A stretch of 64,000 nucleotides of DNA from Defluviicoccus sp. (GCA_028821395.1 JAPPGP010000192.1:1-64000), one strand, 5' to 3'; counted from the stretch's first letter, positions 1 through 10,998 are shown. Made by a program: numbers and translations. Notes: generated by a model not told the origin, from the sequence alone.

Positions 1-1
1 C

Positions 2-100
2 GGCGACACCATCGCGCTGTCGCCGCCGCTGATCATCACCGAGGACCAGATCGCCGAACTCGCCCGCATCCTCGGCAAGGCCATCGATGCCACGGCGTGA
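2..100 (+). CDS. C-terminal end of a probable class III aminotransferase, possibly taurine-pyruvate aminotransferase (truncated by window edge)
   Basis: Frame 2 reads GDTIALSPPLIITEDQIAELARILGKAIDATA*, typical of class III aminotransferase C-termini; lies directly upstream of tauABC-xsc-pta. Confidence 0.55.
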   Translation, partial: GDTIALSPPLIITEDQIAELARILGKAIDATA

Positions 101-213
101 AGGAGATGGCGACAGACCGGCTACTGACGAAGGAGGACTGATTGGTGCCGGCTGCGGGACGGCGTCGAGACGCGTCACGACGAATTCACCAAGCACCGGG
201 AGGAGCGCTAACC

Positions 214-1188
214 ATGACACGGACTAATCTGACTGCGGCTTTCGCGGCAGGGTTCGCGATGCTGCTCGCGTCGTCGGCATCCGCCCTCGACAAGATCACG
301 GTGGCCTATTTCCTCGAATGGCCGACCGCCAACCAGGTGGCTCAGCTCGAGAAGACCTATGACAAGGCGCTCGGCGTCGAGGTGGAATGGCGCGCCTTCG
401 GCAACGGCAACGAGATGAGTCAGGCGATGGCCTCGGGCGACGTGCAGATCGCCTATTCGCAAGGCCTGGTTCCCTGGGTGGTCGCGGTCTCCAACGGCCT
501 GCCGCTCAAGCTGGTCGGCGTGGCGGTGAGCTATGCCGAGGCCGACAACTGCGTCGTCCACCGCGACACCGGGATCTCCAAGGCCAACGCGGCGAAGCTC
601 GAGGGCATGAAGATCGCCACGCCAATTGGCAACGTGACCCACTACAAGCTGCTGCGCACGCTCGATCACCTCGGCGTCGACGCTGCGAAGGTGAACATGG
701 TCCAGATGAACGGTGCGGACGCCGCGGTGGCGCTCGCGCGCGGAGACGTCGCCGCGGCTTGCGCCTTCGGAGGGCCGCTGCAGCGCATGAAGGAGTACGG
801 CTCGGAGCTGATGACCGCCAAGGAGCAGGAAGCCATCGGCATCCGTGTCTTCGACGTCGTCTCGGTGACCGAGAAGTTCGCCAAGGAGCACCCGGACCTG
901 CTGAGGAAGTTCATGTCCGTCACCGATCAGGCGAACGCCGCCTACGGCAAGGATCCGAAGCAACACGTGAAGACGATCTCCAAGGCCGCCGGGATGGACC
1001 TCGCCGCGACGGAAAACATGCTCGGCATGTTCTCCTTCCCCTCGGCGGCGGACCAGAAGTCCAACGCCTGGCTGGGCGGCACGGTGCAGAAGTTCACCAA
1101 GGAGGTGGCGGACTTCTTCGTGAAGCAGGGCCAGCTCGACAAGGCGCTGGACTCTTACGACTTCGCGATCGACGGCAGCTACCTGTAG
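214..1188 (+). CDS. tauA: Taurine ABC transporter substrate-binding protein (TauA-like)
   Basis: ATG at 214 preceded by GGGAGGAG; signal peptide then LDKITVAYFLEWPTANQVAQ; followed by TauB, TauC, Xsc. Confidence 0.85.
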   Translation: MTRTNLTAAFAAGFAMLLASSASALDKITVAYFLEWPTANQVAQLEKTYDKALGVEVEWRAFGNGNEMSQAMASGDVQIAYSQGLVPWVVAVSNGLPLKLVGVAVSYAEADNCVVHRDTGISKANAAKLEGMKIATPIGNVTHYKLLRTLDHLGVDAAKVNMVQMNGADAAVALARGDVAAACAFGGPLQRMKEYGSELMTAKEQEAIGIRVFDVVSVTEKFAKEHPDLLRKFMSVTDQANAAYGKDPKQHVKTISKAAGMDLAATENMLGMFSFPSAADQKSNAWLGGTVQKFTKEVADFFVKQGQLDKALDSYDFAIDGSYL

Positions 1189-1213
1189 GCGGGGAAGCCG
1201 CTGCCAACGGGCC

Positions 1214-1263
1214 CTCCCTCCCTGCTTCGGCGTCCCCGGGGAACGGGGGAGGCAGGGAGGGAG
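1214..1263 (+). terminator. Intercistronic stem-loop between tauA and tauB
   Basis: Perfect 12-bp inverted repeat CTCCCTCCCTGC (1214-1225) / GCAGGGAGGGAG (1252-1263). Confidence 0.6.
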
Positions 1264-1383
1264 ACTCGTGCCGGGCCGTTCGACCTTGACGGGCGGCGCG
1301 GGGCGGCATGAAGTGTCGACGGGACAGGCCGGGCGCGGTTGCTCGCGCCTGGCCCTGTGTGGGAGCCGGCCAGGGAAGGGGCG

Positions 1384-2187
1384 ATGGAAGGGCTCGTCAT
1401 CGAAGACGTCTCCATGGTGTTCACCTTGGCGAATGGCGGCCAGGTCCACGCCCTCGAAGACGTCTCGCTGCATCTCAAGCCGGGGGAGTTGATGGCCGTG
1501 CTCGGCCCTTCCGGCTGCGGCAAGACCACGCTGCTCAACATCGTCGGCGGGTTTCTCACGCCCACCGCAGGGCAGGCGCTGCTCAACGGTCATCGAATCG
1601 AGGGGCCGCACAAGGAACGCGGGGTGGTGTTCCAGCAGGGCGCGCTGTTCGAGTGGATGACGGTCGCCCAGAACGTGAGCTTCGGCCCGCGAATGTGCGG
1701 CGTGGCGCGTTCCGAGATAGACGAGACGGTGCGGCACCTGCTCGACGTGACGGCGTTGCGCGATTTCGCGGAGAAGCCGGTCTATCAGCTTTCCGGCGGC
1801 ATGCAGCAGCGCGTGGCGCTGGCGCGCTGCCTGGCCAACGACCCCGACGTCATCCTGATGGACGAGCCGCTGGGCGCGCTGGACGCGTTGACCCGCGAGA
1901 AGATGCAGGGGCTGGTGCTCAAGCTGTGGAAGGAGACCGGCAAGACCATCGTGCTGATCACTCATTCGGTCGAGGAGGCCCTGTTTCTCGGCGAACGCCT
2001 CGTCGTGATGGCGCCGCGTCCCGGCCGCATCCACAAGGAATACACGCTCCCCTTCGCCGATCAGGGCGTCGAGGGAGATGCGCGCAGGATCAAGGCCCAG
2101 CCCGACTTCATTTCCGCCCGCGAGGAGATCCTGTCCATGATCTGGGAGATGGAAGAGGAGATCATGGGCGGCGCGGATACGCACTGA
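1384..2187 (+). CDS. tauB: Taurine ABC transporter ATP-binding protein (TauB-like)
   Basis: Walker A GPSGCGKTT, signature LSGGMQQR, Walker B VILMDEP. Confidence 0.88.
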   Translation: MEGLVIEDVSMVFTLANGGQVHALEDVSLHLKPGELMAVLGPSGCGKTTLLNIVGGFLTPTAGQALLNGHRIEGPHKERGVVFQQGALFEWMTVAQNVSFGPRMCGVARSEIDETVRHLLDVTALRDFAEKPVYQLSGGMQQRVALARCLANDPDVILMDEPLGALDALTREKMQGLVLKLWKETGKTIVLITHSVEEALFLGERLVVMAPRPGRIHKEYTLPFADQGVEGDARRIKAQPDFISAREEILSMIWEMEEEIMGGADTH

Positions 2188-2197
2188 AGGAAGGATC

Positions 2198-3106
2198 ATG
2201 GCGAACCGCAAGCAACCCGGCGGGCTGGCGATCTGGCTCGGCGTCGCGGACAACAGCTTCACCCGGCAGAAGACCGTCAAGTTCGGCGACGCCTCGGCGG
2301 TGAACTCGGGCCGCCTGTGGTCCATCGTCACCCTGGTCGCGCTGATCGTCGCCTGGTGGGTGACCACCGTCGGCGGCGTGATCGATCCCATCTTCTGGCC
2401 GCCGCTGGAGGGTGGGCTCTACCCGTGGGACAACCCCAACCGGGCCAAGCCGGGCGTCATCGACCGGTTCATCGGCCTGCTGAGCGAGGGCTACCGCAAC
2501 ATCTCGCTCTGGGAGCATGTCGGGACCTCGGTCAAGCGCGTGCTGCTCGGCGTGTTCTTCGGCGCGTTGGTGGGCATCCCGCTCGGCTTCGCCATGGGCC
2601 TCAACTCGGCGGCCCGCGGGCTGTTCGATCCGATCGTCGAGTTCGTCCGCCCGATCCCGCCGCTCGCCCTGATCCCGCTGGTGATCCTGTGGCTCGGCAT
2701 CGACGAGGTGGCCAAGGTCTTCCTGCTCTTCCTGGCCGCGCTGTTCATCATGCTGATCGCCGCCCGCGCGGGCGTGAGCTCGGTGCAGATCTCCAAGGTC
2801 CACGCGGCCTATTCGCTGGGCGCGACCAAGGCCCAGGTGCTGCGCCACGTGATCCTGCCCAACGCGTTGCCCGAGATATTCACGGGCTTGCGGACCTCCA
2901 TGGGGGTGTGCTGGGGCACGCTGGTCGCCGCCGAGCTGGTGGCTGCGGACCAGGGCGTCGGCTCGATGATGATGATCGCCAAGAACTTCCTTCAGACCGA
3001 CGTGGTTGTGATCGGGATCATAATCATCGGCGCGATCGGCTTCGCCATAGAGATGCTGATGCGGGCGCTCGAAGCCTGGCTTATCCCCTGGAAGGGGAAG
3101 GGTTGA
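2198..3106 (+). CDS. tauC: Taurine ABC transporter permease (TauC-like)
   Basis: BPD permease EAA motif region (AAYSLGATKAQVLRHVILPNALPEIFTGLR); directly follows tauB. Confidence 0.88.
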   Translation: MANRKQPGGLAIWLGVADNSFTRQKTVKFGDASAVNSGRLWSIVTLVALIVAWWVTTVGGVIDPIFWPPLEGGLYPWDNPNRAKPGVIDRFIGLLSEGYRNISLWEHVGTSVKRVLLGVFFGALVGIPLGFAMGLNSAARGLFDPIVEFVRPIPPLALIPLVILWLGIDEVAKVFLLFLAALFIMLIAARAGVSSVQISKVHAAYSLGATKAQVLRHVILPNALPEIFTGLRTSMGVCWGTLVAAELVAADQGVGSMMMIAKNFLQTDVVVIGIIIIGAIGFAIEMLMRALEAWLIPWKGKG

Positions 3107-3140
3107 TGCCGCGGAAAGAAACTGACAGGGACGCATCGCC

Positions 3141-4907
3141 ATGCGAATGACGACTGAGGAAGCCTTCGTGAAGGTCTTGCAGAGGCGCGGGGTCGAGCAT
3201 GCATTCGGAATCATCGGCTCCGCCTTCATGCCGATATCGGACCTCTTCCCCAAGGCCGGGATCACTTTCTGGGACGCCGCGCATGAGAGCAATGCCGGCT
3301 TCATGTGCGACGGCTACACAAGGGCCACCGGCAAGATCGCCATGTGCATCGGCCAGAACGGCCCGGGAATCACCAATCTCGTTACCCCGGTCAAGACCGC
3401 CTACTGGAACCACACCCCCATGCTGCTGGTCACGCCCCAGGCGGCCAACCGGACCATGGGCCAGGGCGGGTTCCAGGAGGTGCCGCAGATGGCGCTGTTC
3501 GAGGAGATGGTGTGCTACCAGGAGGAGGTGCTCGACCCGTCCCGCATGGCGGAGGTGCTCAACCGGGTGATCGAGAACGCGGTGCGCCGCTCGGCGCCCG
3601 CGCAGATCAACGTGCCGCGCGATTTCTGGACCCGGGAGATCGACATCGAGCTGCCGCCGCCGGTGCGTATCGAGCCGCCGGGGGGGGGCGAGGAGTCGAT
3701 CGCCGAGGCGGCGCGGCTGCTCTCGGATGCGCGCTTTCCGGTAATCCTGTCGGGCGGCGGCGTGGTGATCGGCGGCGCGATCGACGCATGCCGGGCGCTC
3801 GCCGAGTGCCTCGACGCGCCGGTCTGCTCCGGCTACCAGCACAACGACAGCTTCCCCGGCTCGCACCCGCTGGCGGTCGGCCCGCTCGGCTATAACGGCT
3901 CGAAGGCGGCGATGGAGCTCATCGCGCAGGCGGACGTCGTGCTCGCGCTGGGCACGAGGCTCAACCCGTTCTCCACCCTGCCGGGCTACGGGATCGACTA
4001 CTGGCCGAAGGATGCGGCGGTCATCCAGGTCGACATAAACCCGGACCGCATCGGCCTCACCAAGAATGTCACGGTCGGGATCTGCGGCGATGCGAAGAAG
4101 GTGGCGGGGCGGCTTCTCGAACGCCTGTCGGACACCGCGGGAGATTCCGGCCGCGAGGAGCGCCGGGCGACCATCCACGGCACCCGTTCGGCGTGGCTCC
4201 AGGCCCTGTCGAGCATGGACCACGAAGACGACGACCCGGGAACCAGTTGGAATCTGGATGCAAGGCAGCGCGAGCCGGACCGCATGTCGGCGCGCATGGC
4301 GTGGCGGGCGATTCAGGCGGGCCTGCCGAAGGACGCCATCATCTCGTCCGACATCGGCAACAACTGCGCCATCGGCAACGCCTATCCGACCTTCGAGCAT
4401 GGACGCAAGTATCTCGCGCCGGGGCTGTTCGGACCGTGCGGCTACGGCTTCCCCGCCATCATCGGCGCCAAGATCGGCTGCCCGGACGTGCCGGTCGTCG
4501 GCTTCGCGGGGGACGGCGCGTTCGGCATCTCGATGAACGAGATGACGTCCTGTGGCCGCGAGGAGTGGCCGGCGATCACCATGGTGATCTTCCGCAACTA
4601 CCAGTGGGGCGCGGAGAAGCGGAACACGACGCTCTGGTACGACAACAACTTCGTTGGCACCGAGCTGCATCCCGGGCTCAGCTACGCCAGGGTCGCGGAG
4701 GCGTGCGGGGTGAAGGGGGTGACGGCGGGCACGATGGAGGAGCTGACGACCGCGCTCCGGGAGTCGTGCGCGGCGCAGGCCGACGGCGTCACCACGTTCA
4801 TCGAGGTTATCCTGAACCAGGAGCTCGGCGAGCCGTTCCGCAGGGACGCGATGAAGAGGCCCAACGTGGTGGCCGGCATCAGCATCGACGACATGAGGCC
4901 CCAGTAA
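3141..4907 (+). CDS. xsc: Sulfoacetaldehyde acetyltransferase (ThDP-dependent)
   Basis: 588 aa, start MRMTTEEAFVKVLQRRGVEHAFGIIGSAFMPISDLFP; ThDP-binding region GDGAFGISMNE...RNYQWGAEKRN typical of Xsc; followed by pta. Confidence 0.92.
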   Translation: MRMTTEEAFVKVLQRRGVEHAFGIIGSAFMPISDLFPKAGITFWDAAHESNAGFMCDGYTRATGKIAMCIGQNGPGITNLVTPVKTAYWNHTPMLLVTPQAANRTMGQGGFQEVPQMALFEEMVCYQEEVLDPSRMAEVLNRVIENAVRRSAPAQINVPRDFWTREIDIELPPPVRIEPPGGGEESIAEAARLLSDARFPVILSGGGVVIGGAIDACRALAECLDAPVCSGYQHNDSFPGSHPLAVGPLGYNGSKAAMELIAQADVVLALGTRLNPFSTLPGYGIDYWPKDAAVIQVDINPDRIGLTKNVTVGICGDAKKVAGRLLERLSDTAGDSGREERRATIHGTRSAWLQALSSMDHEDDDPGTSWNLDARQREPDRMSARMAWRAIQAGLPKDAIISSDIGNNCAIGNAYPTFEHGRKYLAPGLFGPCGYGFPAIIGAKIGCPDVPVVGFAGDGAFGISMNEMTSCGREEWPAITMVIFRNYQWGAEKRNTTLWYDNNFVGTELHPGLSYARVAEACGVKGVTAGTMEELTTALRESCAAQADGVTTFIEVILNQELGEPFRRDAMKRPNVVAGISIDDMRPQ

Positions 4908-4925
4908 TGGGTTTGGGGGCCGTCC

Positions 4926-5897
4926 ATGGACATCGTCGCGCGGCTGATCGAGCGCGCGAAAGCGCATCCGCGCGCCGTCGTGCTGCCGGAAGGCGATGAC
5001 CCGAGGATCGTCTGTGCGGCGAGGCGCCTGCACGACCACGGCATCGCCCGCCCGATATTGATCGGCGAGCGCGCGGTGCTGGAGGAGTCGGCCGCGTCCG
5101 CCGGCGTTTCGCTGGACGCGCTGGAAAGCGTCTCGACGGCGAGTGGCGCGCTCGACCGGTACGCATCGCTCTATGTCGAGCGCCGGCCGAAGGCGAGCGA
5201 AAGGGTGGCGCGGCGCATCCTCTCGAAGCCGCTGTTCTACGCCGCGATGGCGGTGACGGCGGGCGACGCGGATGCGCTCGTGGCCGGCGCTACCCAACCC
5301 ACGGCGCGAGTGATCGAGGCGGGGCTGATGTCGGTCGGGCTGGCGGCGGGCATCGCGACACCGTCGAGCTTCTTCATCATGGTGCCCCGCGCGGGCGGCA
5401 ACCCCCTCGTCTTCGCCGACTGCGCGGTCAATGTCGACCCGGATGCCGAACAGCTCGCGGATATCGCGATCGCCTCGGCGCACAGCGCCGAGCGGCTGCT
5501 TGGCGTCGTGCCGCTCGTGGCGATGCTGTCGTTCTCGACCCATGGCAGCGCCCGGCACGGAAGGGTGGACAAGGTGACCCGGGCGGTGGAGATCGTGCGC
5601 GCCCGCGCGCCGGAGATCGCGGTTGACGGCGAGATCCAGGCGGATGCCGCGATCGTGCCGCGGATCGCCGCGCTCAAGACCAGGCACCCAAGCGACGTCG
5701 CGGGAAGAGCCAATGTGCTGGTGTTCCCGGACCTAGACGCCGGCAACATCGGCTACAAGCTGAGCGAGCACCTCGGCGGCGCGCGCGCTATCGGGCCGTT
5801 CCTGCAGGGATTTGCGCGGCCGGTATGCGACCTCTCGCGCGGGGCGGAGGTGGACGACGTGGTGGCCGCGGCGGCGATCGCCACGGCGATGTCGTGA
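4926..5897 (+). CDS. pta: Phosphate acetyltransferase
   Basis: [44 protein letters not shown] motifs; immediately downstream of xsc. Confidence 0.9.
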   Translation: MDIVARLIERAKAHPRAVVLPEGDDPRIVCAARRLHDHGIARPILIGERAVLEESAASAGVSLDALESVSTASGALDRYASLYVERRPKASERVARRILSKPLFYAAMAVTAGDADALVAGATQPTARVIEAGLMSVGLAAGIATPSSFFIMVPRAGGNPLVFADCAVNVDPDAEQLADIAIASAHSAERLLGVVPLVAMLSFSTHGSARHGRVDKVTRAVEIVRARAPEIAVDGEIQADAAIVPRIAALKTRHPSDVAGRANVLVFPDLDAGNIGYKLSEHLGGARAIGPFLQGFARPVCDLSRGAEVDDVVAAAAIATAMS

Positions 5898-5922
5898 ACC
5901 GGGAGCCGGGCGCGCGCGGCGT

Positions 5923-7065
5923 TCAGCCGCGTTCGTCGAGCGGGACGTATTCCCTGGCCTCCGGCCCGGTATAGAGGAGGCGCGGGCGGATCAGGATGTT
6001 GTTGTCGAGCTGCTCCATCGCCTGCACCGTCCAGCCCGGGATGCGGCCGATGGCGAAGATCGGCACGAACAGGTCCTCGGGGATGCCGTGCAGGTAGTAG
6101 ACCACGCCGGCATAGAAATCGACGTTCACGCAGACGCCGTGGCGCGCATAGGGGCGCATGGCATCCACCAGCGCCTCGAGGATCGCGTGCCAGTGGGGCT
6201 CGCCCATCTCCTCCGACAGGCGCCTGACTCCGTCGCGCATGTGCCGCGCGCGCGGGTCTTCCGCCCGGTAGACCCGGTGGCCGAAGCCCATGATCGGCTC
6301 GCGCGCCTTGCGCTTCGCCCTGACATAGCCCGCCGCCTTCGCCGGGTCGCCGATCTCCCTGGCCATGCGCATCACGTTCTCCGCCGCGCCGCCATGCGCC
6401 GGGCCGGAGAGCGCGGCCACCGCCGCGGTGACGGCGGCATGGAGGTTCGCCTCGGTGCTCACCACCACCCGCGCCGTGAAGGAGGACGCGTTCGAGCCGT
6501 GCTCGGCATGCAGCACCATGTCGGTGTCCATAAGCGCGCTGGCGTCCTCGCTCGGCGCCTCCCCCTTGAGCATGAAAAGGAAGTTCGCCGCGTGACCGAG
6601 CCCGGGGCTCGGCGGTACCGGGTTCCGGCCGTGGCGCATGTGGTGGTGCGCGGTCACGATCATCGGCACCTGCGCCGTCAGCCGGATTCCCTTGCGGCGA
6701 GTCGCATCGAGCGAATTGTCGTTTGTCTCCGGATCGTGCGCGGCAAGCGCGGAGATCGCGGTCCGCAGCACGTCCATGGGATGCGCGTCCTTGACCGCGC
6801 GGATGACGTCGTGGACGGAGTCCGGCAGGGCGCGCGCCTCCTTCAACGCCGCATCGAAGGCCTCGAGCTCGGACCGGCCGGGCAGCTCGCCGTGGAGCAG
6901 GAGGTAGGCGGTCTCCTCGAAGGACGAATGCAGGGCGAGATCGTGGATCGAGTACCCGCGATAGCGCAGCTCGCCGGCGCGGCCGTCGATGAACGTGGTC
7001 GGCGATCGCTCGAAGCACAGATCCTTCAGGCCGCGATGCACCTCGGGCTGGCTGGCCTCGGTCAT
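5923..7065 (-). CDS. Citrate/2-methylcitrate synthase family protein
   Basis: [50 protein letters not shown] motifs. Confidence 0.9.
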   Translation of the reverse strand: MTEASQPEVHRGLKDLCFERSPTTFIDGRAGELRYRGYSIHDLALHSSFEETAYLLLHGELPGRSELEAFDAALKEARALPDSVHDVIRAVKDAHPMDVLRTAISALAAHDPETNDNSLDATRRKGIRLTAQVPMIVTAHHHMRHGRNPVPPSPGLGHAANFLFMLKGEAPSEDASALMDTDMVLHAEHGSNASSFTARVVVSTEANLHAAVTAAVAALSGPAHGGAAENVMRMAREIGDPAKAAGYVRAKRKAREPIMGFGHRVYRAEDPRARHMRDGVRRLSEEMGEPHWHAILEALVDAMRPYARHGVCVNVDFYAGVVYYLHGIPEDLFVPIFAIGRIPGWTVQAMEQLDNNILIRPRLLYTGPEAREYVPLDERG

Positions 7066-7151
7066 GGCCCGCTCCTCCGGTTTCGGATTCAGGCCCGGAC
7101 TCTAGCTCGCGCGGCGGGCCATGCAATCGCATCCGTAGTTGGGAGATACGC

Positions 7152-9599
7152 ATGACCGACAAGCTGCCGGGCGAGGCCCGGGTCGTCATCATCGGCGGCG
7201 GCGTGATCGGCGCCAGCGTCGCCTATCACCTGACCCTGGCCGGGTGGACCGATGTCGTTCTCCTGGAGCGGAAGTCGCTCACCAGCGGGACGACCTGGCA
7301 CGCCGCCGGGCTGATCGGCCAGCTCCGCGCGACGCTCAACATGACGCGCCTCGCCCAGTACACCGCCGAGATACTCCGCTCGCTGGAGGACGAGACCGGG
7401 CAGGCCACGGGCTACAAGCAGAACGGCGCCGTGCTGGTCGCGGCCAACGAAGAGCGTTTCACCGAGCTCAGGCGCAATGCCTCCATGGGCGGGTGCTTCG
7501 GCCTCGAGGTGCGGGTCCTGTCGCCGCGGGAAGCCCTCGATCTGTGGCCGCTCTTGAACGCGGACGACCTGGTTGGCGCGGTCTACATCCCGGACGAGGG
7601 GCAGACCAGTCCGGTCGACACCACGCTCGCCTATGCCAAGGGCGCCCGCATGCGAGGCGCGCGGATCTTCGAGAACACCAGGGTCACGGCCGTTCTCCAG
7701 AGCGGCGGTCGCGTGACCGGGGTAGCGACCGAGGACGGCGACATCCGCGCGGAGTTCGTCGTCAACTGCGGCGGCATGTGGGGCCGCGAGATCGGCCGCA
7801 TGGCGGGCGTCAACGTACCGCTGCACGCGGCGGAGCATTTCTACATCGTGACCGAAGCGATCGACGGGCTGAGCCCTGACACCCCGTCGTTGCGCGAGCA
7901 GGACGCGGGGGTCTACGTCAAGGAGGATGCGGGGAGGCTCCTGGTGGGTGCCTTCGAGAAGGAGGCCAAGCCGTGGGGCATGGACGGCATCCCGGAGGAT
8001 TTCGAGTACGGCCAGCTGCCGGACGACTGGGACCACTTCGAGCCGATTCTGGAGAGCGCGCTGCACCGCATCCCGATCCTCGCCGAGACCGGCGTTCGGA
8101 CCTTCTTCTGCGGGCCGGAGAGCTTCACGCCGGACGACCGCTATCTGCTCGGCGAGGCGCCAGAGCTACGCAATTTCTTCGTCGCCTGCGGGTTCAACTC
8201 GGTCGGCATCGGCTCGTCGGGCGGCGCGGGCAGGATGCTGGCCGAATGGATCGTCAACGGCCACCCTGGCATGGATCTGTGGGAGGTGGACGTGCGGCGC
8301 ATGCAGCCCTTCCAGGGCAACCCGCGCTATCTCAGGGAACGCGTCGCCGAAGGGCTCGGCCTGCTCTACGACATGCACTGGCCGTTCCGGCAATTCGTGA
8401 CCGGGCGCGGGATCCGCAGGTCGCCGCTGCACGACCGGCTCGCCGCGCGCCGCGCCTGCTTCGGCGAGGCGGCGGGGTGGGAACGCCCCAACTGGTACGC
8501 GCCCGACGGGGTCGAGCCGCGCTACGAGTATTCATGGGGGCGGCAGAACTGGTTCGAGTATTCGGCCGAGGAGCACCGGACGGTCCGCGAACGGGTCGGG
8601 CTGATCGATCAGAGCAGCTTCGGCAAGTTCCTGGTGTCCGGCGCCGATGCGGAGGCGCTGCTCAACGTCGTCTGCGCCAACGACATCGCGGTTCCGCCCG
8701 GCCGCGTGGTCTACACGCAGTGGCTCAACGACCGCGGCGGCATCGAGGCCGACGTCACCGTGACACGGCTTGCCGAAGACCGCTTCCTCGTCGTCACCGG
8801 GGTGGAGAGCCAGGTTCGGGACGCCGACTGGCTCAGGCGCCACGTCCCGAAGGGCTCGCGGGCGACGGTGACCGACGTGACCTCGGCCTACGCCGTGCTG
8901 AGTGTCATGGGGCCGAGGGCGCGGGACCTGCTGTCTCGGGTGACCGGCGCGGATCTCGGGAACAATGCCTTTCCCTTCGCCTCGTCGCGCGAGATCGACA
9001 TCGGCTACACCACGGCGCGCGCGACCCGCATCACCTATGTCGGCGAGCTCGGCTGGGAGCTTTACGTGCCGACGGAGTTCGCCGCCGGCGTCTATGACGA
9101 GCTCATGGCGCATGGCGGGGATTTCGGATTGCGGCCGGTCGGTTTCCACGCGGTGAACTCGCTCAGGATGGAGAAGGGCTACCGGCACTGGGGGCACGAC
9201 ATCTCCGACGAGGACACCCCGCAGGAGGCCGGCCTCGGCTTCGCCGTGGCGCTCGGCAAGAACGCCGGGTTCATCGGGCGCGACGCCGTGCTGCGTCAGA
9301 GGGAGGAGGGCGTGACCAAGCGCCTGGTCCAATTCGCCCTGGAGGATCCCGAGCCGCTGCTCTACCACTACGAACCCATCCGCCGCGACGGCGAGATCGT
9401 GGGCTACCTCACCTCCGGCATGTTCGGCCACACCGTGGGCGCCGCGATCGGCATGGGCTATGTGCGGCGCGACGCGGGCGTCACGCGGGAATGGATCGAG
9501 GCGGGACGCTACGAGATCGAGATCGCCGGCAAGACCTGGCCCGCGCGGGCCTCGCTCACCGCGTTCTACGACCCCAGGCGCGAGCGCGTCCTTGCGTGA
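7152..9599 (+). CDS. FAD-dependent oxidoreductase with C-terminal GcvT-like domain (dimethylglycine/sarcosine dehydrogenase family)
   Basis: N-terminal [18 protein letters not shown]-terminal aminomethyltransferase-like domain ([24 protein letters not shown]); 815 aa. Confidence 0.88.
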   Translation: MTDKLPGEARVVIIGGGVIGASVAYHLTLAGWTDVVLLERKSLTSGTTWHAAGLIGQLRATLNMTRLAQYTAEILRSLEDETGQATGYKQNGAVLVAANEERFTELRRNASMGGCFGLEVRVLSPREALDLWPLLNADDLVGAVYIPDEGQTSPVDTTLAYAKGARMRGARIFENTRVTAVLQSGGRVTGVATEDGDIRAEFVVNCGGMWGREIGRMAGVNVPLHAAEHFYIVTEAIDGLSPDTPSLREQDAGVYVKEDAGRLLVGAFEKEAKPWGMDGIPEDFEYGQLPDDWDHFEPILESALHRIPILAETGVRTFFCGPESFTPDDRYLLGEAPELRNFFVACGFNSVGIGSSGGAGRMLAEWIVNGHPGMDLWEVDVRRMQPFQGNPRYLRERVAEGLGLLYDMHWPFRQFVTGRGIRRSPLHDRLAARRACFGEAAGWERPNWYAPDGVEPRYEYSWGRQNWFEYSAEEHRTVRERVGLIDQSSFGKFLVSGADAEALLNVVCANDIAVPPGRVVYTQWLNDRGGIEADVTVTRLAEDRFLVVTGVESQVRDADWLRRHVPKGSRATVTDVTSAYAVLSVMGPRARDLLSRVTGADLGNNAFPFASSREIDIGYTTARATRITYVGELGWELYVPTEFAAGVYDELMAHGGDFGLRPVGFHAVNSLRMEKGYRHWGHDISDEDTPQEAGLGFAVALGKNAGFIGRDAVLRQREEGVTKRLVQFALEDPEPLLYHYEPIRRDGEIVGYLTSGMFGHTVGAAIGMGYVRRDAGVTREWIEAGRYEIEIAGKTWPARASLTAFYDPRRERVLA

Positions 9600-9645
9600 C
9601 CGCTCGCCGGCGGATCCGGCGACGCCCGTCCCTGTCATTCACCCT

Positions 9646-9678
9646 GCTGTCACTCCGAACCTGTTCCGGAGTGACAGC
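9646..9678. terminator. Hairpin between convergent genes (candidate bidirectional terminator or dispersed palindrome)
   Basis: Perfect 12-bp inverted repeat GCTGTCACTCCG / CGGAGTGACAGC with 9-nt loop. Confidence 0.6.
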
Positions 9679-9706
9679 CTTGGGGTCCGCCGTGCCCGGG
9701 GCCACA

Positions 9707-10828
9707 CTAGATCTTGTCGGGATCGAGCTTGCTGAACACCTCGTCCCACAGCGCCTGCGCGAACTTGTCTGGGTCGTCGCCGATCTTCTCGTGGATCTTC
9801 TCCCACTTGGCGACGTTGGCGAGATGCGCCTTCACGATCGCGTCCGCCGACTCCACCCCGTCCTTCTTCGCAAGCTCGGGAACGACCTTGAGCTCGTTCT
9901 TTTTGTAGGCCTCGAAGGCGGGGCCCATCGAGCCGTCCTCGGGAGTGATGGTGACACCCCGTTTCTTGGCCTCCGCGCGGACCTCCACGTCTTCGGCCAT
10001 GTAGCCCCGAATCGTGATGTTGGCGATCAGGCTGGGCGCGTGCTTGATCATCGCCGCCCTCTCGGACTTCGACAGCGCCTTCCAGGCATCCCGGTTGACC
10101 ACCATGCCCGACGGGGTCGGCTGGATCGCGAGCTCGGCGTCGAGCACGTGCTTGGTGAGATCCCACAGCCCGAAAGACTGCAGCCAGCTGATCGGCCCGG
10201 CGATGCAGTCCAGATTGCCGCGCTGGATCGCCTGCACCGCCTTGGCCGGGCTTCCACCGACCGGGACGGCGCCGAGCGACTTGAGGAAGCGGCCGAGCGC
10301 GCCGACCACGCGCACGCGTCTTCCTTTCATGTCGGATGCCTTGGCGATCGGCGCGCGGCACAGGAGGTTGAACCGCGTCGATGCGTAGTTGGCGAGAAAC
10401 AGCGCGTTGTTCCTGGAGAAATCGCCCTTACAGTCGGGGCAGTCGAGGTGGTAGGTCTCCGCCACGGCACCGGCCATGACGACCGGCGAGACCGACGCGT
10501 TGATCAGGTCGTAGACCACGTTCGCGGCGCGCAGCTCCTTGCGGGTGAACGCCGGGATCACCGGACCGCCCGCATCGGCGATGCGGTCGCGGATGCCGGC
10601 AAGCGTCGCGCGGCCGCCGAACAGCTGCGCGCCCGCCAGAAGCTTCCATTTCAGCGAGCCGCCGGTCTCCTTGGTCACCGCCTCGAGGTATGGCGCGACG
10701 CCCTCGGTCAGCACCACGTTTTTCGGGCTGTTCCACGAACCGTACACGTATTCGGCCGCCGAGGCGGGCTGCCCCGCGAAGGCCAGTGCGACGGCGACCG
10801 GCGCCGCGAGACTCAGCCGTCTGAACAT
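9707..10828 (-). CDS. TRAP transporter substrate-binding protein (DctP family)
   Basis: Signal peptide MFRRLSLAAPVAVALAFAGQPASA; DctP-like sequence; divergent from DctQM genes. Confidence 0.82.
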   Translation of the reverse strand: MFRRLSLAAPVAVALAFAGQPASAAEYVYGSWNSPKNVVLTEGVAPYLEAVTKETGGSLKWKLLAGAQLFGGRATLAGIRDRIADAGGPVIPAFTRKELRAANVVYDLINASVSPVVMAGAVAETYHLDCPDCKGDFSRNNALFLANYASTRFNLLCRAPIAKASDMKGRRVRVVGALGRFLKSLGAVPVGGSPAKAVQAIQRGNLDCIAGPISWLQSFGLWDLTKHVLDAELAIQPTPSGMVVNRDAWKALSKSERAAMIKHAPSLIANITIRGYMAEDVEVRAEAKKRGVTITPEDGSMGPAFEAYKKNELKVVPELAKKDGVESADAIVKAHLANVAKWEKIHEKIGDDPDKFAQALWDEVFSKLDPDKI

Positions 10829-10998
10829 CTCTTGTCCCCCTGTCTGTTCCCGTTCTCCCGGTATCCGGGCGTTCGCGTCCGATTCTATCGGCCGGGCCGC
10901 CGGGCGTCCAAGTCCGAATCCCGCGCCGTCCAGGCCCAAGCTTGACCCCACGCCCCGATTGCCGACAGTTTGACGGGCCCGCAACGAGGGAGGGCGGC

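Noticed and set aside
3676-3690. Run of G residues in xsc (GCCGGGGGGGGGCGAG), possible phase-variable tract
   Set aside because: Reading frame is intact and encodes PPGGGEE in a linker; only one short tract, no evidence of slippage regulation.
3081-5687. 868-aa minus-strand ORF
   Set aside because: Antisense to xsc and pta; no recognisable motif; GC-driven open frame.
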